Of a stretch of 64,000 bases of DNA, positions 53,612 to 61,697 are shown piece by piece. Made by a program: the position numbers and the translations under genes. The stretch is from Streptomyces sp. NBC_01275. Its GTDB lineage: Bacteria; Actinomycetota; Actinomycetes; Streptomycetales; Streptomycetaceae. A model generated the notes under the pieces. The model saw only the letters and a program-made list of their open reading frames with translations, was not told the origin of the DNA and made no database searches. The stretch is taken from positions 3,968,001-4,032,000 of the forward strand of contig NZ_JAPEOZ010000001.1 in assembly GCF_026340655.1 (NCBI RefSeq), in the 5' to 3' direction. How positions within the stretch are numbered: the stretch's first letter is position 1; each line of letters begins with the position of its first letter.

Positions 53612-54106
53612 ATGAATATACGCCCTGTACCCTTCGATCACCCCGACGCCGTCAAGCTCGACGCCGAGGTCCAGGCGGAGTACCACGAGCGCTACGGCGA
53701 CGGCGGCGACGCCACGGTCCTGGCGCCGTCCGACTTCGCCCCGCCGCGCGGGGTGTACCTCATCGCCTACGACGAGCTGGACCGGCCCGTGGCCACCGGC
53801 GGCTGGCGCAGCCAGGACGAGAACGGCGAGGGCAACGAGGACGGCGACGCCGAGCTGAAGCGGATGTTCGTCATCCGGGACATGCGCGGCCGGGGGCTGG
53901 CGCGGCGGATGCTCACCGCCCTGGAGGACGACGCGCGGGCGGCCGGGCGCACGCGGATGGTGCTGGAGACCGGCACCGAGCAGCCGGAGGCCATCGCCCT
54001 GTACACGTCCAGCGGGTACGAGCCGTGCGGGAAGTTCGGCTACTACCGGGAGTACGAGTCGAGCCGCTGCTTCGCCAAGCCCCTCAACGAGTCCCTCCGC
54101 GATTAG
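53612..54106 (+). CDS. GNAT-family N-acetyltransferase
   Basis: 164 residues with the GNAT core: AELKRMFVIRDMRGRGLARRMLTALEDDARAAG is motif A with the R-G-x-G-L acetyl-CoA loop, and YTSSGYEPCGKFGYYREYESSRCFAKPL the C-terminal strand. A Glu/Asn/Gly stretch (DENGEGNEDGD) interrupts beta strand 3-4. ATG 53612 lies in a short leader with no strong Shine-Dalgarno. Divergent from exonuclease III by 102 bases. Substrate unknown. Confidence 0.86.
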   Translation: MNIRPVPFDHPDAVKLDAEVQAEYHERYGDGGDATVLAPSDFAPPRGVYLIAYDELDRPVATGGWRSQDENGEGNEDGDAELKRMFVIRDMRGRGLARRMLTALEDDARAAGRTRMVLETGTEQPEAIALYTSSGYEPCGKFGYYREYESSRCFAKPLNESLRD

Positions 54107-54129
54107 GGGCGCTCACCGGGTACGGGCGT

Positions 54130-54864
54130 TCAGCTTCTGAGGTAGGCCAGGACCGCGAGCACGCGTCGGTGGGTGTCGTCGGCCGGGGGCAGGTCCAGCT
54201 TCGTGAGGATGCTGCCGATGTGCTTGCCGACGGCCGCCTCCGAGACCACGAGCGACCTGGCTATCGCCCCGTTGGACTTCCCCTCGGCCACCAGCCCCAG
54301 CACCTCCCGTTCGCGCGGGGTCAGCCGGGTCAGCGGATCGCGGCGGCGGCGCAGCAACTGCCGTACGACTTCCGGGTCGATGACCGTGCCGCCGGCCGCG
54401 ACCTCGCGCAGGGCGTCCACGAACTCCTCCACCTGGCCGACCCGGTCCTTGAGCAGATAGCCGACCCCGGCGCCGTCGCCGGAGTCGAGGAGCTCGGCGG
54501 CGTAGGCGCGCTGGACGTACTGGCTGAGGACGAGGACCGGCAGGCCGGGGCGCTCGGTGCGCAGCCGGACCGCCGCGTGCAGGCCCTCGTCCTGGAAGGC
54601 GGGCGGCATACGGACGTCGGTGACGACGACGTCGACGTCGGGGGCGTGGTCGGCGACCGCCGCCAGCAGGCCCCGCGCGTCGCCCACCGCCGCGACGACC
54701 TCGTGGCCGAAGCGGGTGAGCAGGGTCGTCAGACCGTCGCGCAACAGCACGCTGTCCTCGGCGAGGACTACGCGCAGGCCGTGTCCGTGTCCGTTTCCGG
54801 CAGCCGGCTCGGCTGACTCGATTGGCTCGACCGACTCGACTGACTCGGCTGGCTCGGCTCGCAA
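54130..54864 (-). CDS. LuxR-type response regulator of a two-component system (TTG start proposed)
   Basis: About 244 residues from a TTG at 54864 with GGAG five bases upstream. Receiver domain LRVVLAEDSVLLRDGL to VDVVVTDVRMP (Asp acceptor in VVTDVRMP), then NarL/LuxR HTH (LTPREREVLGLVAEGKSNGAIARSLVVSEAAVGKHIGSIL). No ATG or GTG occurs in frame close to the receiver; in-frame codons upstream are a low-complexity Glu/Ser/Pro run (AEPAESVESVEPIESAEP). The gene overlaps the kinase 3' end by ~97 bases. The normal homologue would start just before LRVVLAED. Pair of the kinase; target likely the divergent ABC transporter. Confidence 0.78.
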   Translation of the reverse strand: MRAEPAESVESVEPIESAEPAAGNGHGHGLRVVLAEDSVLLRDGLTTLLTRFGHEVVAAVGDARGLLAAVADHAPDVDVVVTDVRMPPAFQDEGLHAAVRLRTERPGLPVLVLSQYVQRAYAAELLDSGDGAGVGYLLKDRVGQVEEFVDALREVAAGGTVIDPEVVRQLLRRRRDPLTRLTPREREVLGLVAEGKSNGAIARSLVVSEAAVGKHIGSILTKLDLPPADDTHRRVLAVLAYLRS

Positions 54865-56132
54865 GGGATCTCCACACGCAGCAGGGTCGGTCCGCCCGGC
54901 GGGCTGGTCAGCGACAGTCTTCCATCGAGCACCGACACCCGGTCCGCGAGACCGGTGAGCCCGGTGCCCCGGCCGGGGTCGGCGCCGCCTCGGCCGTCGT
55001 CCCGCAGCTCCAGCGCCAGCCGGCCGTCGCGGTGCTCCCCCGTGACCCGGGCGCGGCTCGCCCCGCTGTGCCGGGCCACGTTGGCCAGCGCCTCGCAGAC
55101 CACGAAGTAGGCGGCGGCCTCCACGGCCTGCGGCAGCCGGGGCGTCTCCGGCGCGAACTCGACGTCCACGGGGACCGGCGAGCGGTCGGCCGCGTCGGCG
55201 ACGGCGGCCGCCAGGCCGTAGTCGGCGAGCACCTTGGGGTGGATGCCGTGGATCAGCTCGCGCAGTGCGGCGAGGGCGGCGCCCGCCTCCTCGTGGGCGC
55301 GGGCGAGCTGCTGGGCGAGGGGCCCGCCGGGCGGGGCGTCGAGGCGGGCCAGACCCAGGGTCATGGTGAGGGCGACGAGGCGTTGCTGGGCGCCGTCGTG
55401 CAGGTCGCGTTCGACACGGCGGCGCTCCGCCTCGAAGGCGTCGACCAACCGGGCGCGGGAGCGGGTCAGTTCGACGACCCTGGCCTGCGGGTCGCCCTCG
55501 CGCGGGGCGACCAGCCGCCGGGTCAGCGCGGCCCGGGCGCCGGCCGCGACGCCGAGGACGTAGGCGCCGGCGGCCAGCAGCAGCGCGCCGAGCACGGCGA
55601 AGCCGAGCGCCTCCGGCAGTGTGGTGACCGTCCACAGCTTGGCCACCTTGATCTCCCGCCCGCCGCCGACGGCGGCCAGCAGCAGCGGGGTCGCGGCCAT
55701 CGCCAGCGGCAGGAACAGGGCGACGGTCAGCAGGAGTGCCTCGGCGGGCCACAGGAGGCAGGCGGCCAGGAGGGTGTGTCCCAGCTCGCGCCAGGTGGCG
55801 CGGTCGCGCAGCCGGGTGGTGAGCCAGGCGCGCACGCCGGGCTCACGGAGTTCGGCGTGCGCGCCGGGCGCAGGGGCCGGATCGACCCATCTCAGCCTGC
55901 GCCGCTCCAGCGCGGCCACCGGCAGCCCGGCGAGGACGGTGACCGCGAGCAGGGGCAGGCCCACGAGCACGACCGCGAGGACCCCGCCGACGGCTACCCA
56001 CACCACCAGCCCCACCAGAACAGCAGCCCCGCCGAGGGACCCCGTCAGCAGATAGGCGACGGCGCGCCAGGGCCACGGCGAGAGCAGATAGCCCGGCCGG
56101 GACAACGCCTGCCACACGTTTCGGGGATGCAT
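54768..56132 (-). CDS. Sensor histidine kinase (NarX/DesK-like) with repeat-encoded C-tail
   Basis: 454 residues. Four or so transmembrane helices (SLGGAAVLVGLVVWVAVGG, TLLAACLLWPAEALLLTVALF), a coiled region, HisKA_3 phospho-acceptor RDLHDGAQQRLVALTMTLGL and GHKL ATPase (EALANVARHSGA, DDGRGGADPGRGTGLTGLADRV). The normal protein should end near TLLRVEIPCE; here it runs on for ~25 residues of Ser/Gln/Pro repeats (SQPSQSSRSSQSSQPS) encoded by the same hexamers that lie in frame in the regulator. ATG 56132. Divergent from the ABC genes at 56266. Confidence 0.9.
   Translation of the reverse strand: MHPRNVWQALSRPGYLLSPWPWRAVAYLLTGSLGGAAVLVGLVVWVAVGGVLAVVLVGLPLLAVTVLAGLPVAALERRRLRWVDPAPAPGAHAELREPGVRAWLTTRLRDRATWRELGHTLLAACLLWPAEALLLTVALFLPLAMAATPLLLAAVGGGREIKVAKLWTVTTLPEALGFAVLGALLLAAGAYVLGVAAGARAALTRRLVAPREGDPQARVVELTRSRARLVDAFEAERRRVERDLHDGAQQRLVALTMTLGLARLDAPPGGPLAQQLARAHEEAGAALAALRELIHGIHPKVLADYGLAAAVADAADRSPVPVDVEFAPETPRLPQAVEAAAYFVVCEALANVARHSGASRARVTGEHRDGRLALELRDDGRGGADPGRGTGLTGLADRVSVLDGRLSLTSPPGGPTLLRVEIPCEPSQPSQSSRSSQSSQPSRLPETDTDTACA
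54808..54862. repeat. Hexamer repeat in the kinase/response-regulator overlap
   Basis: Units of GACTCG, GGCTCG and variants (for example GGCTCGACCGACTCGACTGA) repeat about eight times across the overlap. They are read in two frames, giving Ser/Gln/Pro in the kinase tail and Glu/Ser/Pro/Val in the regulator leader. Period six keeps both frames. Confidence 0.8.
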
Positions 56133-56265
56133 GCGGATCACCGTAGAAGCCGGGCCCGGCCGGAACCACCCTGCTGGACGGAGCACCGAGGGTATGCCTG
56201 GCCCTACCCCGACTCTCGCTCCTGCCCGACAGACCCGCCCCGGGGGCACACGGTTTCGTAAGGCC

Positions 56266-57105
56266 ATGACCACAGACGCCGTACAACCGGCCGCCGTCCA
56301 ACCGGCCGCCGTCCAGTCGACCGCCGTCCAACCTGCCGCCGTGCAACTGACCGCCGTGCAAAGGCGATACGGATCGACGAGATCGACGGGCACCGGGGTG
56401 ACCGCGCTCGACGACGTCACGCTCGCCCTGCCCCGCGGCTCCTTCACCGCCGTCATGGGGCCCTCCGGCTCGGGCAAGTCGACGCTGTTGCAGTGCGCCG
56501 CCGGGCTCGACCGGCCCACCGCGGGCTCGGTGCGGGTCGGCGGGACCGAGCTGACCGCCCTGAGCGAGCGCCGGCTGACGCTCCTGCGGCGCGAGCGGAT
56601 CGGCTTCGTCTTCCAGGCCTTCAACCTGCTGCCCGCCCTGACCGCCGAGCAGAACGTGGCCCTCCCCCTGCGCCTGGCCGGCCGCCGCCCGTCGAAGGCC
56701 CGGGTGCGCGAGGCCCTGCGCCAGGTCGGGCTCGCCGAGCGCGCCGGACACCGCCCCGCCCAGCTCTCCGGCGGCCAGCAGCAACGCGTCGCGCTGGCCC
56801 GCGCCCTGATCACCCGCCCCGAGGTCCTCTTCGCCGACGAGCCCACCGGGGCCCTGGACTCGACGGCCGGCCGCGAGGTGCTGACGCTGCTGCGCGCCAT
56901 GGTCGACACGGAGGGCCAGACGGTCGTGATGGTCACCCACGATCCACTGGCCGCCTCCTACGCGGACCGTGTGGTCTTCCTGGTCGACGGCCGCGTCCAC
57001 GGCGAACTGACCGGCGCGGACGCGGAGACGATCGCCGCCCGGACGGCCGGGCTGGAGAGCAACGGGCACAGGAGCGGTGAGCAGGCGGTGGGCACGTCAT
57101 GCTGA
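56266..57105 (+). CDS. ABC transporter ATP-binding protein (MacB/LolD-like) with N-terminal repeat
   Basis: 279 residues: one ABC domain with Walker A GPSGSGKSTL, Q-loop VFQAFNLLPAL, signature LSGGQQQRVALARAL, Walker B LFADEPTGALD and the FtsX/MacB-type ALDSTAGREVL. It partners the FtsX-like permease, with which it overlaps (ATGCTGA). The first ~32 residues before RRYGSTRST are a repeat of AVQPA-type pentapeptides (VQPAAVQPAAVQSTAVQPA), 15-base units at about 56281-56361. ATG 56266 has a weak TAAGG leader. Divergent from the two-component genes, a usual layout for BceAB-like antimicrobial-peptide detoxification. Confidence 0.88.
   Translation: MTTDAVQPAAVQPAAVQSTAVQPAAVQLTAVQRRYGSTRSTGTGVTALDDVTLALPRGSFTAVMGPSGSGKSTLLQCAAGLDRPTAGSVRVGGTELTALSERRLTLLRRERIGFVFQAFNLLPALTAEQNVALPLRLAGRRPSKARVREALRQVGLAERAGHRPAQLSGGQQQRVALARALITRPEVLFADEPTGALDSTAGREVLTLLRAMVDTEGQTVVMVTHDPLAASYADRVVFLVDGRVHGELTGADAETIAARTAGLESNGHRSGEQAVGTSC
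56281..56361. repeat. 15-bp repeat encoding the N-terminus of the ABC ATPase
   Basis: Roughly five 15-base units of the form GCCGTCCAACCGGCC (with changes) are in tandem. They translate as AVQPA, AVQST and AVQLT variants. Period 15 keeps the frame. Confidence 0.8.
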
Positions 57106-59558
57106 GCGTCGCACTGCGCACCCTGCGCGCCCGCTGGACCGCGTTCGTCGGCAGCTTCGTCGCCCTCGCGCTGGGCGTCGGACTGCTCGCCGTGATGGGC
57201 CAGGCCCTGGCCGCCTCGCTGGAGGCGCCGGAGCACGCCCCGGAACGGTTCGCGGCGGCCCCGGTGGTGGTCAAGGGGCAGGACACCCTGCGGGTGCCGA
57301 CCCCGATCGGCGAACGGACGGCGAAGTTGGCGACGCCGCGTCCGGTGCCGGCCGCCACGATCACCGCGCTCCGCGCACTCGGCCCGGTCACCCAGGACCG
57401 CTCCTTCCCGGTCCGGGCGCCCGGCGCACCCGCCGATCTGGTCGGCCACCCCTGGCCGACGGCGCGCTTCGCGTCGTACGAACTGACCGCCGGCCGTGCG
57501 CCGGAGACCGCCGACGAGGTCGTGACCACCGGAACCTGGGCGACCGTGGGCGACCGCCTACGCACCGGGGACGGACGAGTGCGGGTGGTCGGCACCGTGC
57601 GGGCGGCAGGCGCGGCGCAGGCGTCGGGCGCGGCGCAGGCGTCGGGCTCCGAGAACGCGATCTTCTACGCGGACGCACGGGCCGCCCGACTAGCCCCGAC
57701 GTCGACCCAGTTGGTGGTCGAGGCGGATGCGACGGCCGTACGCGCGGCGGTGGGCGAGACGGCGAGCGTCCTCACGGGCGACGCCCGCCGTCTCGCCGAC
57801 GCCGACCCCGACCCCGACCGCGACGCCGAGGCCCTGACCGCGCTGAACGCCCTGTTCGGCACGGCCGGCGGGGTGACCGCCTTCGTCTCCGTCTTCGTCG
57901 TCGCCTCCACCTTCGCCTTCGCGGTCGACCGGCGGCGGCGCGAGTTCGGGCTGCTGCGCACCGCGGGGGCCACCCCGGGCCAGATCCGGCGGACGGTCCT
58001 GGCGGAGGCGCTGCTCGTCGGCACGCTCGCCTCGGCGACCGGCTGCGCACTCGGCGCGTACGGCGCCCCGCACCTGGCCGAGCTGGTGGTCGACGGCGGT
58101 CTCGCACCGGGCTGGTACGCGATCGGCGGCCACGTCTGGCCGTACGTACTCGCCTTCTGGACGGGCCTGTCGGTCGCCCTGGCCGGTGCGGCGGCCGCGT
58201 CCTGGCGGGCCGGGCGGACCGCGCCGACGCAGGCGCTGCGCGAGGCCGCGGTCGACGGGCGCGCGCTGACGTCGGGACGCCGGGTGTGCGGTACGGCGCT
58301 GCTGCTCACGGCCGCCGCGACCCTGGCGTACGCACTGGCGACCGATCCGGGCGACCTGCTGCACCGCAAGACGTACATCAGCCGTCCGATGCTGCTCATC
58401 ACGGCGACGGCGCTGCTCTCGCCCGCGCTGGTGCGCCCCCTGGCCCGGCTGCTCCCCCGGCTGCCCGGCCCCGTCAGCCTGCTGGTGCGCGAGAACGCGC
58501 TCGCCGGAGCCCGCCGTACCGCCGCCGCGGCCGCGCCCGTCCTGGTCACCGTGGCCCTCGCCGGCTCCCTGCTGGGCGCGACGGCCACGTTGAACGAGGC
58601 CAGGGCGGCGGAGGTGCGGCAGCAGACGGCCGCGGACTTCGTGCTGACGCCCGGCGACGGCGGCAGCGGCGACGGCGGTGCGACTGTGCCGGCGAGCACG
58701 GTGGAGCAGCTCCGGCGGATCCCGGACACGATCGTCTCCGCCGGCGCGGCGACGGCCGTGTACACCCTGGAGGACGGGGTCGCACTGGTGAAGTCCGAGG
58801 CACGGGCTGCCGATCCGGGCCTCCTGGGTTCCGCGCTACGACCGCCGGTGACGGCGGGCCGGCTCGCCGACCTGGACGACGCTTCGATCGTCGTGACGGA
58901 GGAATGGGCGGAGCACCGGGTGGGGCAGCGGGTGCGGATATGGCTCGGCGACGGCACCCCGAAGACGTTGCGCATCGCCGCCGTACTGGCTGTCGGCACC
59001 GGCGACAACGGCGTCTACGTCACCCCGGCCAACGCGGGCGGCGCGGGCGTCGACCGGATCGACGTACGGGTGCGGGCGGGGGCCGATCCGGCGGCGGTCG
59101 CGGCGCGGCTGCGGGCGGTCGACGGAGTGCGGGTGCTGACCACGGCACAGTGGGTGCGGGCGAGTTACCCGCAGACCAACCGCACCACCCGCCTCGGACT
59201 CCTGCTCGTCCTGGGCGTCGCGCTCCTCTACACCGGCATCTCGCTCGCCAACACCCTCCTCATGGCCGCGGCCGACCGCCGACGGGAGTCGAGCATCCTC
59301 CGCCTGGCCGGAGCCACCAACGGCCAACTCCTGTGCCTGACCGGCGTGGAGGCCCTCACCGTCGTAGGACTGGGGGCGGTCCTGGGCCTCGCGGTCACCG
59401 CCGCGAACCTCGCCGGCCTGGCCGGCGCGCTCCATCTGGTCTCGGCTCCGGCGACGGTCGTCGTGCCTTGGGAGGCGATGGGCTGGGTGGCGGGAGCTTG
59501 CGGGGTGGTGGGGGTCGTTGTTTCCCTGGCGGCGACGGTGGGGTCAGGGCGCGGGTGA
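57099..59558 (+). CDS. FtsX-like permease of the ABC transporter
   Basis: 819 residues with two FtsX-like four-helix modules (helix TAFVGSFVALALGVGLLAVMG and later AVDRRRREFGLLRTAGATPGQIRRTVLAEALLVG, ADRRRESSILRLAGATNGQLLCLTGVEALTVVGLG) and two large extracellular domains. The REFGLLRTAGAT and RESSILRLAGAT loops are the classic ATPase contact helix of FtsX permeases. ATG 57099 overlaps the ATPase stop. A Gly/Ser/Ala loop (AAQASGAAQASGSENA) near 165-182 is a short duplication. Export of lipids or peptides, or mechanical transmission, is possible. Confidence 0.91.
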   Translation: MLSVALRTLRARWTAFVGSFVALALGVGLLAVMGQALAASLEAPEHAPERFAAAPVVVKGQDTLRVPTPIGERTAKLATPRPVPAATITALRALGPVTQDRSFPVRAPGAPADLVGHPWPTARFASYELTAGRAPETADEVVTTGTWATVGDRLRTGDGRVRVVGTVRAAGAAQASGAAQASGSENAIFYADARAARLAPTSTQLVVEADATAVRAAVGETASVLTGDARRLADADPDPDRDAEALTALNALFGTAGGVTAFVSVFVVASTFAFAVDRRRREFGLLRTAGATPGQIRRTVLAEALLVGTLASATGCALGAYGAPHLAELVVDGGLAPGWYAIGGHVWPYVLAFWTGLSVALAGAAAASWRAGRTAPTQALREAAVDGRALTSGRRVCGTALLLTAAATLAYALATDPGDLLHRKTYISRPMLLITATALLSPALVRPLARLLPRLPGPVSLLVRENALAGARRTAAAAAPVLVTVALAGSLLGATATLNEARAAEVRQQTAADFVLTPGDGGSGDGGATVPASTVEQLRRIPDTIVSAGAATAVYTLEDGVALVKSEARAADPGLLGSALRPPVTAGRLADLDDASIVVTEEWAEHRVGQRVRIWLGDGTPKTLRIAAVLAVGTGDNGVYVTPANAGGAGVDRIDVRVRAGADPAAVAARLRAVDGVRVLTTAQWVRASYPQTNRTTRLGLLLVLGVALLYTGISLANTLLMAAADRRRESSILRLAGATNGQLLCLTGVEALTVVGLGAVLGLAVTAANLAGLAGALHLVSAPATVVVPWEAMGWVAGACGVVGVVVSLAATVGSGRG

Positions 59559-59756
59559 GGGGGTCGCCTGGCGCGGTGGCCGTGGGTCCAGCAGGGCGGG
59601 CTCGGTTCCCTGGTCCGGCAGGTACATCGAGCGTGCCCACCAACTCCACCGCATCGCCCACCAGCCGGTCCCGCCCGAACCCCTCCCCCACCCCGAACCG
59701 GCATGACCGGGCATGACCGGGGCTGGGCAGACGGCTGTCGGGGCGGGCGGGAACGG

Positions 59757-60262
59757 GCGCCCTGCTGACCGGGTTCCTCACCGGCCTCGACCAGCAGTTC
59801 GACTCCCTCCAGCCGTCCGACGCACCGCGCCTGGGCACGATCCTGCTCGACCTGCTGCTGGCCTGGTTCGCCCAGCTCCTCGACGCCGAGGCCGCCCTGC
59901 AACCGGAGACCCGGCACTCGGCCATGACCGAGCGCATCCGGACGTTCATCCGGCAGCACCTCCACGACCCGGAGCTGACCCCGCCCGTGATCGCCGCCGC
60001 CCACCACATCTCCCTCAGCTACCTGCACCGTCTCTTCCAACAGCAGGCACAGGGCGAGACGGTCGCGGCCTGGATCCGCGGCCAACGGCTGGAAGGCGCC
60101 CGCCGCGACCTGACGAACCCCACCCTGCGCGCCACCCCGATCCACACCATCGCCGCCCGCTGGGGCCTCCCCCGCCCCGCCGACTTCAGCCGCGCCTTCC
60201 GCACCGCCTACGGAGTACCGCCCACGGAGTACCGGCTCCAGGCACTGGCCGTACGGGAGTAG
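59757..60262 (+). pseudogene. Remnant of an AraC-family regulator (N-terminus lost)
   Basis: In one open frame from about 59757 the translation GALLTGFLTGLDQQFDSLQPSDAPRLGT and onward matches the C-terminal ~165 residues of the intact AraC protein at 5396-6382, including both HTH units (PPVIAAAHHISLSYLHRLFQ, HTIAARWGLPRPADFSRAF). The N-terminal ~165 sensor residues have no counterpart; upstream sequence to 59559 is unrelated. Internal ATG 59924 could start a 112-residue DNA-binding fragment. Either a pseudogene or a reduced, constitutive regulator; remnant favoured because no ribosome-binding site is seen. Confidence 0.8.
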
Positions 60263-60388
60263 CCGAGACGCACGCCGGCGCATGCCATGTCCGGCCTGAC
60301 AGGGGATGCGTCGGGGCATGCAGCAGCAGTGGACGATGCTCGGATCTCGTCAACTGCCCCCGAGCCAAGTCGGGCGCACGGTCACGCG

Positions 60389-60856
60389 TCATGCCTCATG
60401 CCTCAGACACATGAACTCATGAGCGGGAATGACGGGTTCTCCGGGGGTGGGATCGATGGCGCCGATCCTGAAAGCCACGGTCGCCACAACGATCGGTGTG
60501 TTCGCCGCCCTCGGGCGCATCAAACGCCAACGGTGGCGCGGAGGGACCTTCTTCGCCGGCAGCTCGAACGTGGCCAGTTCGACCCAACGGTCATAGTTGG
60601 TCAGGTAGCAACGCACCGGCGCATGACACTGCCGGCATGTGCGGGGCTCGACCCATTCCACGTCATCCGGGTCGAATTCGGGGTCCGGTGCCGCTGTGGC
60701 GCCTTCGCACAGGGCAAGCTCGTTGGCGACCTTGTTCCAGCACCTGTCGCAGAGTTCGACCGACAGGGGAACGATCCGTCCCCGCTCACGAACGTCAGGC
60801 CCGTTCGAGGAGCACAACAGGCACTCAGGCTGGCTGACACTGTGGAGAACCGCCAT
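60389..60856 (-). CDS. DUF6083-like zinc-finger protein in the accessory patch
   Basis: About 155 residues with several CxxC pairs: PECLLCSS, ELCDRCWN, TCRQCHAP, plus CYLTNYDRWVELA. The segment CRQCHAPVRCYLTNYDRWVELATFELPAKKVPPRHRW matches, from memory, the streptomycete DUF6083 domain (Cys pair, aromatic/charged core, HRWRL). ATG 60856 is chosen because the frame upstream is not conserved; no Shine-Dalgarno, so perhaps leaderless. Codon usage is less extreme than the core. DUF6083 proteins sit in accessory regions, often near integrated elements. Function unknown. Confidence 0.7.
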   Translation of the reverse strand: MAVLHSVSQPECLLCSSNGPDVRERGRIVPLSVELCDRCWNKVANELALCEGATAAPDPEFDPDDVEWVEPRTCRQCHAPVRCYLTNYDRWVELATFELPAKKVPPRHRWRLMRPRAANTPIVVATVAFRIGAIDPTPGEPVIPAHEFMCLRHEA

Positions 60857-61529
60857 TTTTTGAGTGTGAGTGCCCGGTACATCATTCAAACAGGGCGCAT
60901 TTCGGCCTTGTTCGGCAAACTCGCACTTCAGTCGCCCGATCGGCGCGCAGGCGCCACTACCGCCTTGAACCACCACTCAACCCAGCTCCCCTCCCGTCCG
61001 GCGTCGGCACACACCGCGGAGCAGCGGGCCGAAGGCACGAGCGCAGTGCGGAGCGGAGCCGGAAGCACGCCCGGCCGGGCGGAGTGCGGGCAGGGCTCGA
61101 TGAGGTGGAAAACCGGTAGCAGCTCCCTGGCCGACAGGCGCTCTGGCGCTGGTCACGCCTCCGTGACGGCCTACAGCCAAGCTCACGGCGAAGACGACCG
61201 CTCCTCCCCTGCTAGTCGCGGAGGCCGAGCGACTCAACAGGGTCTTGTCCGGCTTGACTCCGGTCCTCACCTCAGATCAAGTCGCGCAGATCTACGCGGT
61301 CGCCCGTGACCCTCGAACCTGGCACTAGCCGCGCAGAACCCAGTCGTCGACGTCGTACTCCAGGACTTGGCAGGCCGCACCCAGCGTCATGTCGTCAATC
61401 TCCCCAGGGCGGCCCGTCCGCGCATGCAGCGCGGCAGACGAGGATCACGGGCATGCCGACGGAGCTGCTCAACCGTGCCACGCCAAAGAGCCCCAGCCGG
61501 ATCTCTCCGACTGGGGCTCTGAGCTGCGG
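60857..61529. other. Decayed intergenic stretch between DUF6083-like gene and tRNA-Ala
   Basis: No complete gene is supported. On the plus strand, 61167-61328 is an open but startless 53-codon stretch whose end reads SDQVAQIYAVARDPRTWH, which looks like a true C-terminus of a lost gene. On the minus strand 61325-61390 encodes a 21-residue fragment MTLGAACQVLEYDVDDWVLRG with in-frame sequence upstream (LHARTGRPGEIDD), also protein-like. The ends of the two touch tail to tail. GC is lower than average around 60840-60900 (ATTTTTTG). Most simply, remnants of integrated DNA. Confidence 0.5.
61487..61520 (-). terminator. Terminator after tRNA-Ala
   Basis: AGAGCCCCAG (61487-61496) pairs with CTGGGGCTCT (61511-61520), 10 bp with a 14-base loop. 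On the minus strand it starts nine bases past the tRNA 3' end and is followed by TTTGG, so it ends tRNA transcription. Confidence 0.8.
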
Positions 61530-61603
61530 TGGACCTGTGGGGATTTGAACCCCAGACCCCCTCGATGCGAACGAGGTGCGCTACCAGACTGCGCCACAGG
61601 CCC
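61530..61603 (-). tRNA. tRNA-Ala, anticodon CGC
   Basis: 74 bases folding as a complete cloverleaf on the minus strand: acceptor GGGCCTG/CAGGTCC (one G-U), D arm GCGC...GCGC, anticodon arm CCTCG-TTCGCAT-CGAGG with anticodon CGC (reads GCG), 5-base variable loop, T arm TGGGG-TTCAAAT-CCCCA, discriminator A. No CCA is encoded. The 3' end faces the accessory patch to the left; no duplicate of the 3' end (att) is visible there. Confidence 0.95.
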
Positions 61604-61697
61604 TTGCAACGAGTGAAACTCTAGCACCCCCATCGGGGTGCTTGGAAATCCGTTCCCCGCGGGCGGACGCGGGCCGACCGCAGGTCACGAGCCCCGG

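Noticed and set aside
59395-60009. Reverse-strand frame containing FGRDRLVGDAVELVGTLDVP, protein-like in part
   Set aside because: It overlaps the ABC permease end and the AraC remnant, has no start context, and only ~40 residues look natural; might be another remnant but cannot be supported.
61530-61603. tRNA-Ala as an active attachment site
   Set aside because: No integrase gene and no duplicate of the tRNA 3' end seen to the left within the window; only a decayed patch is present.
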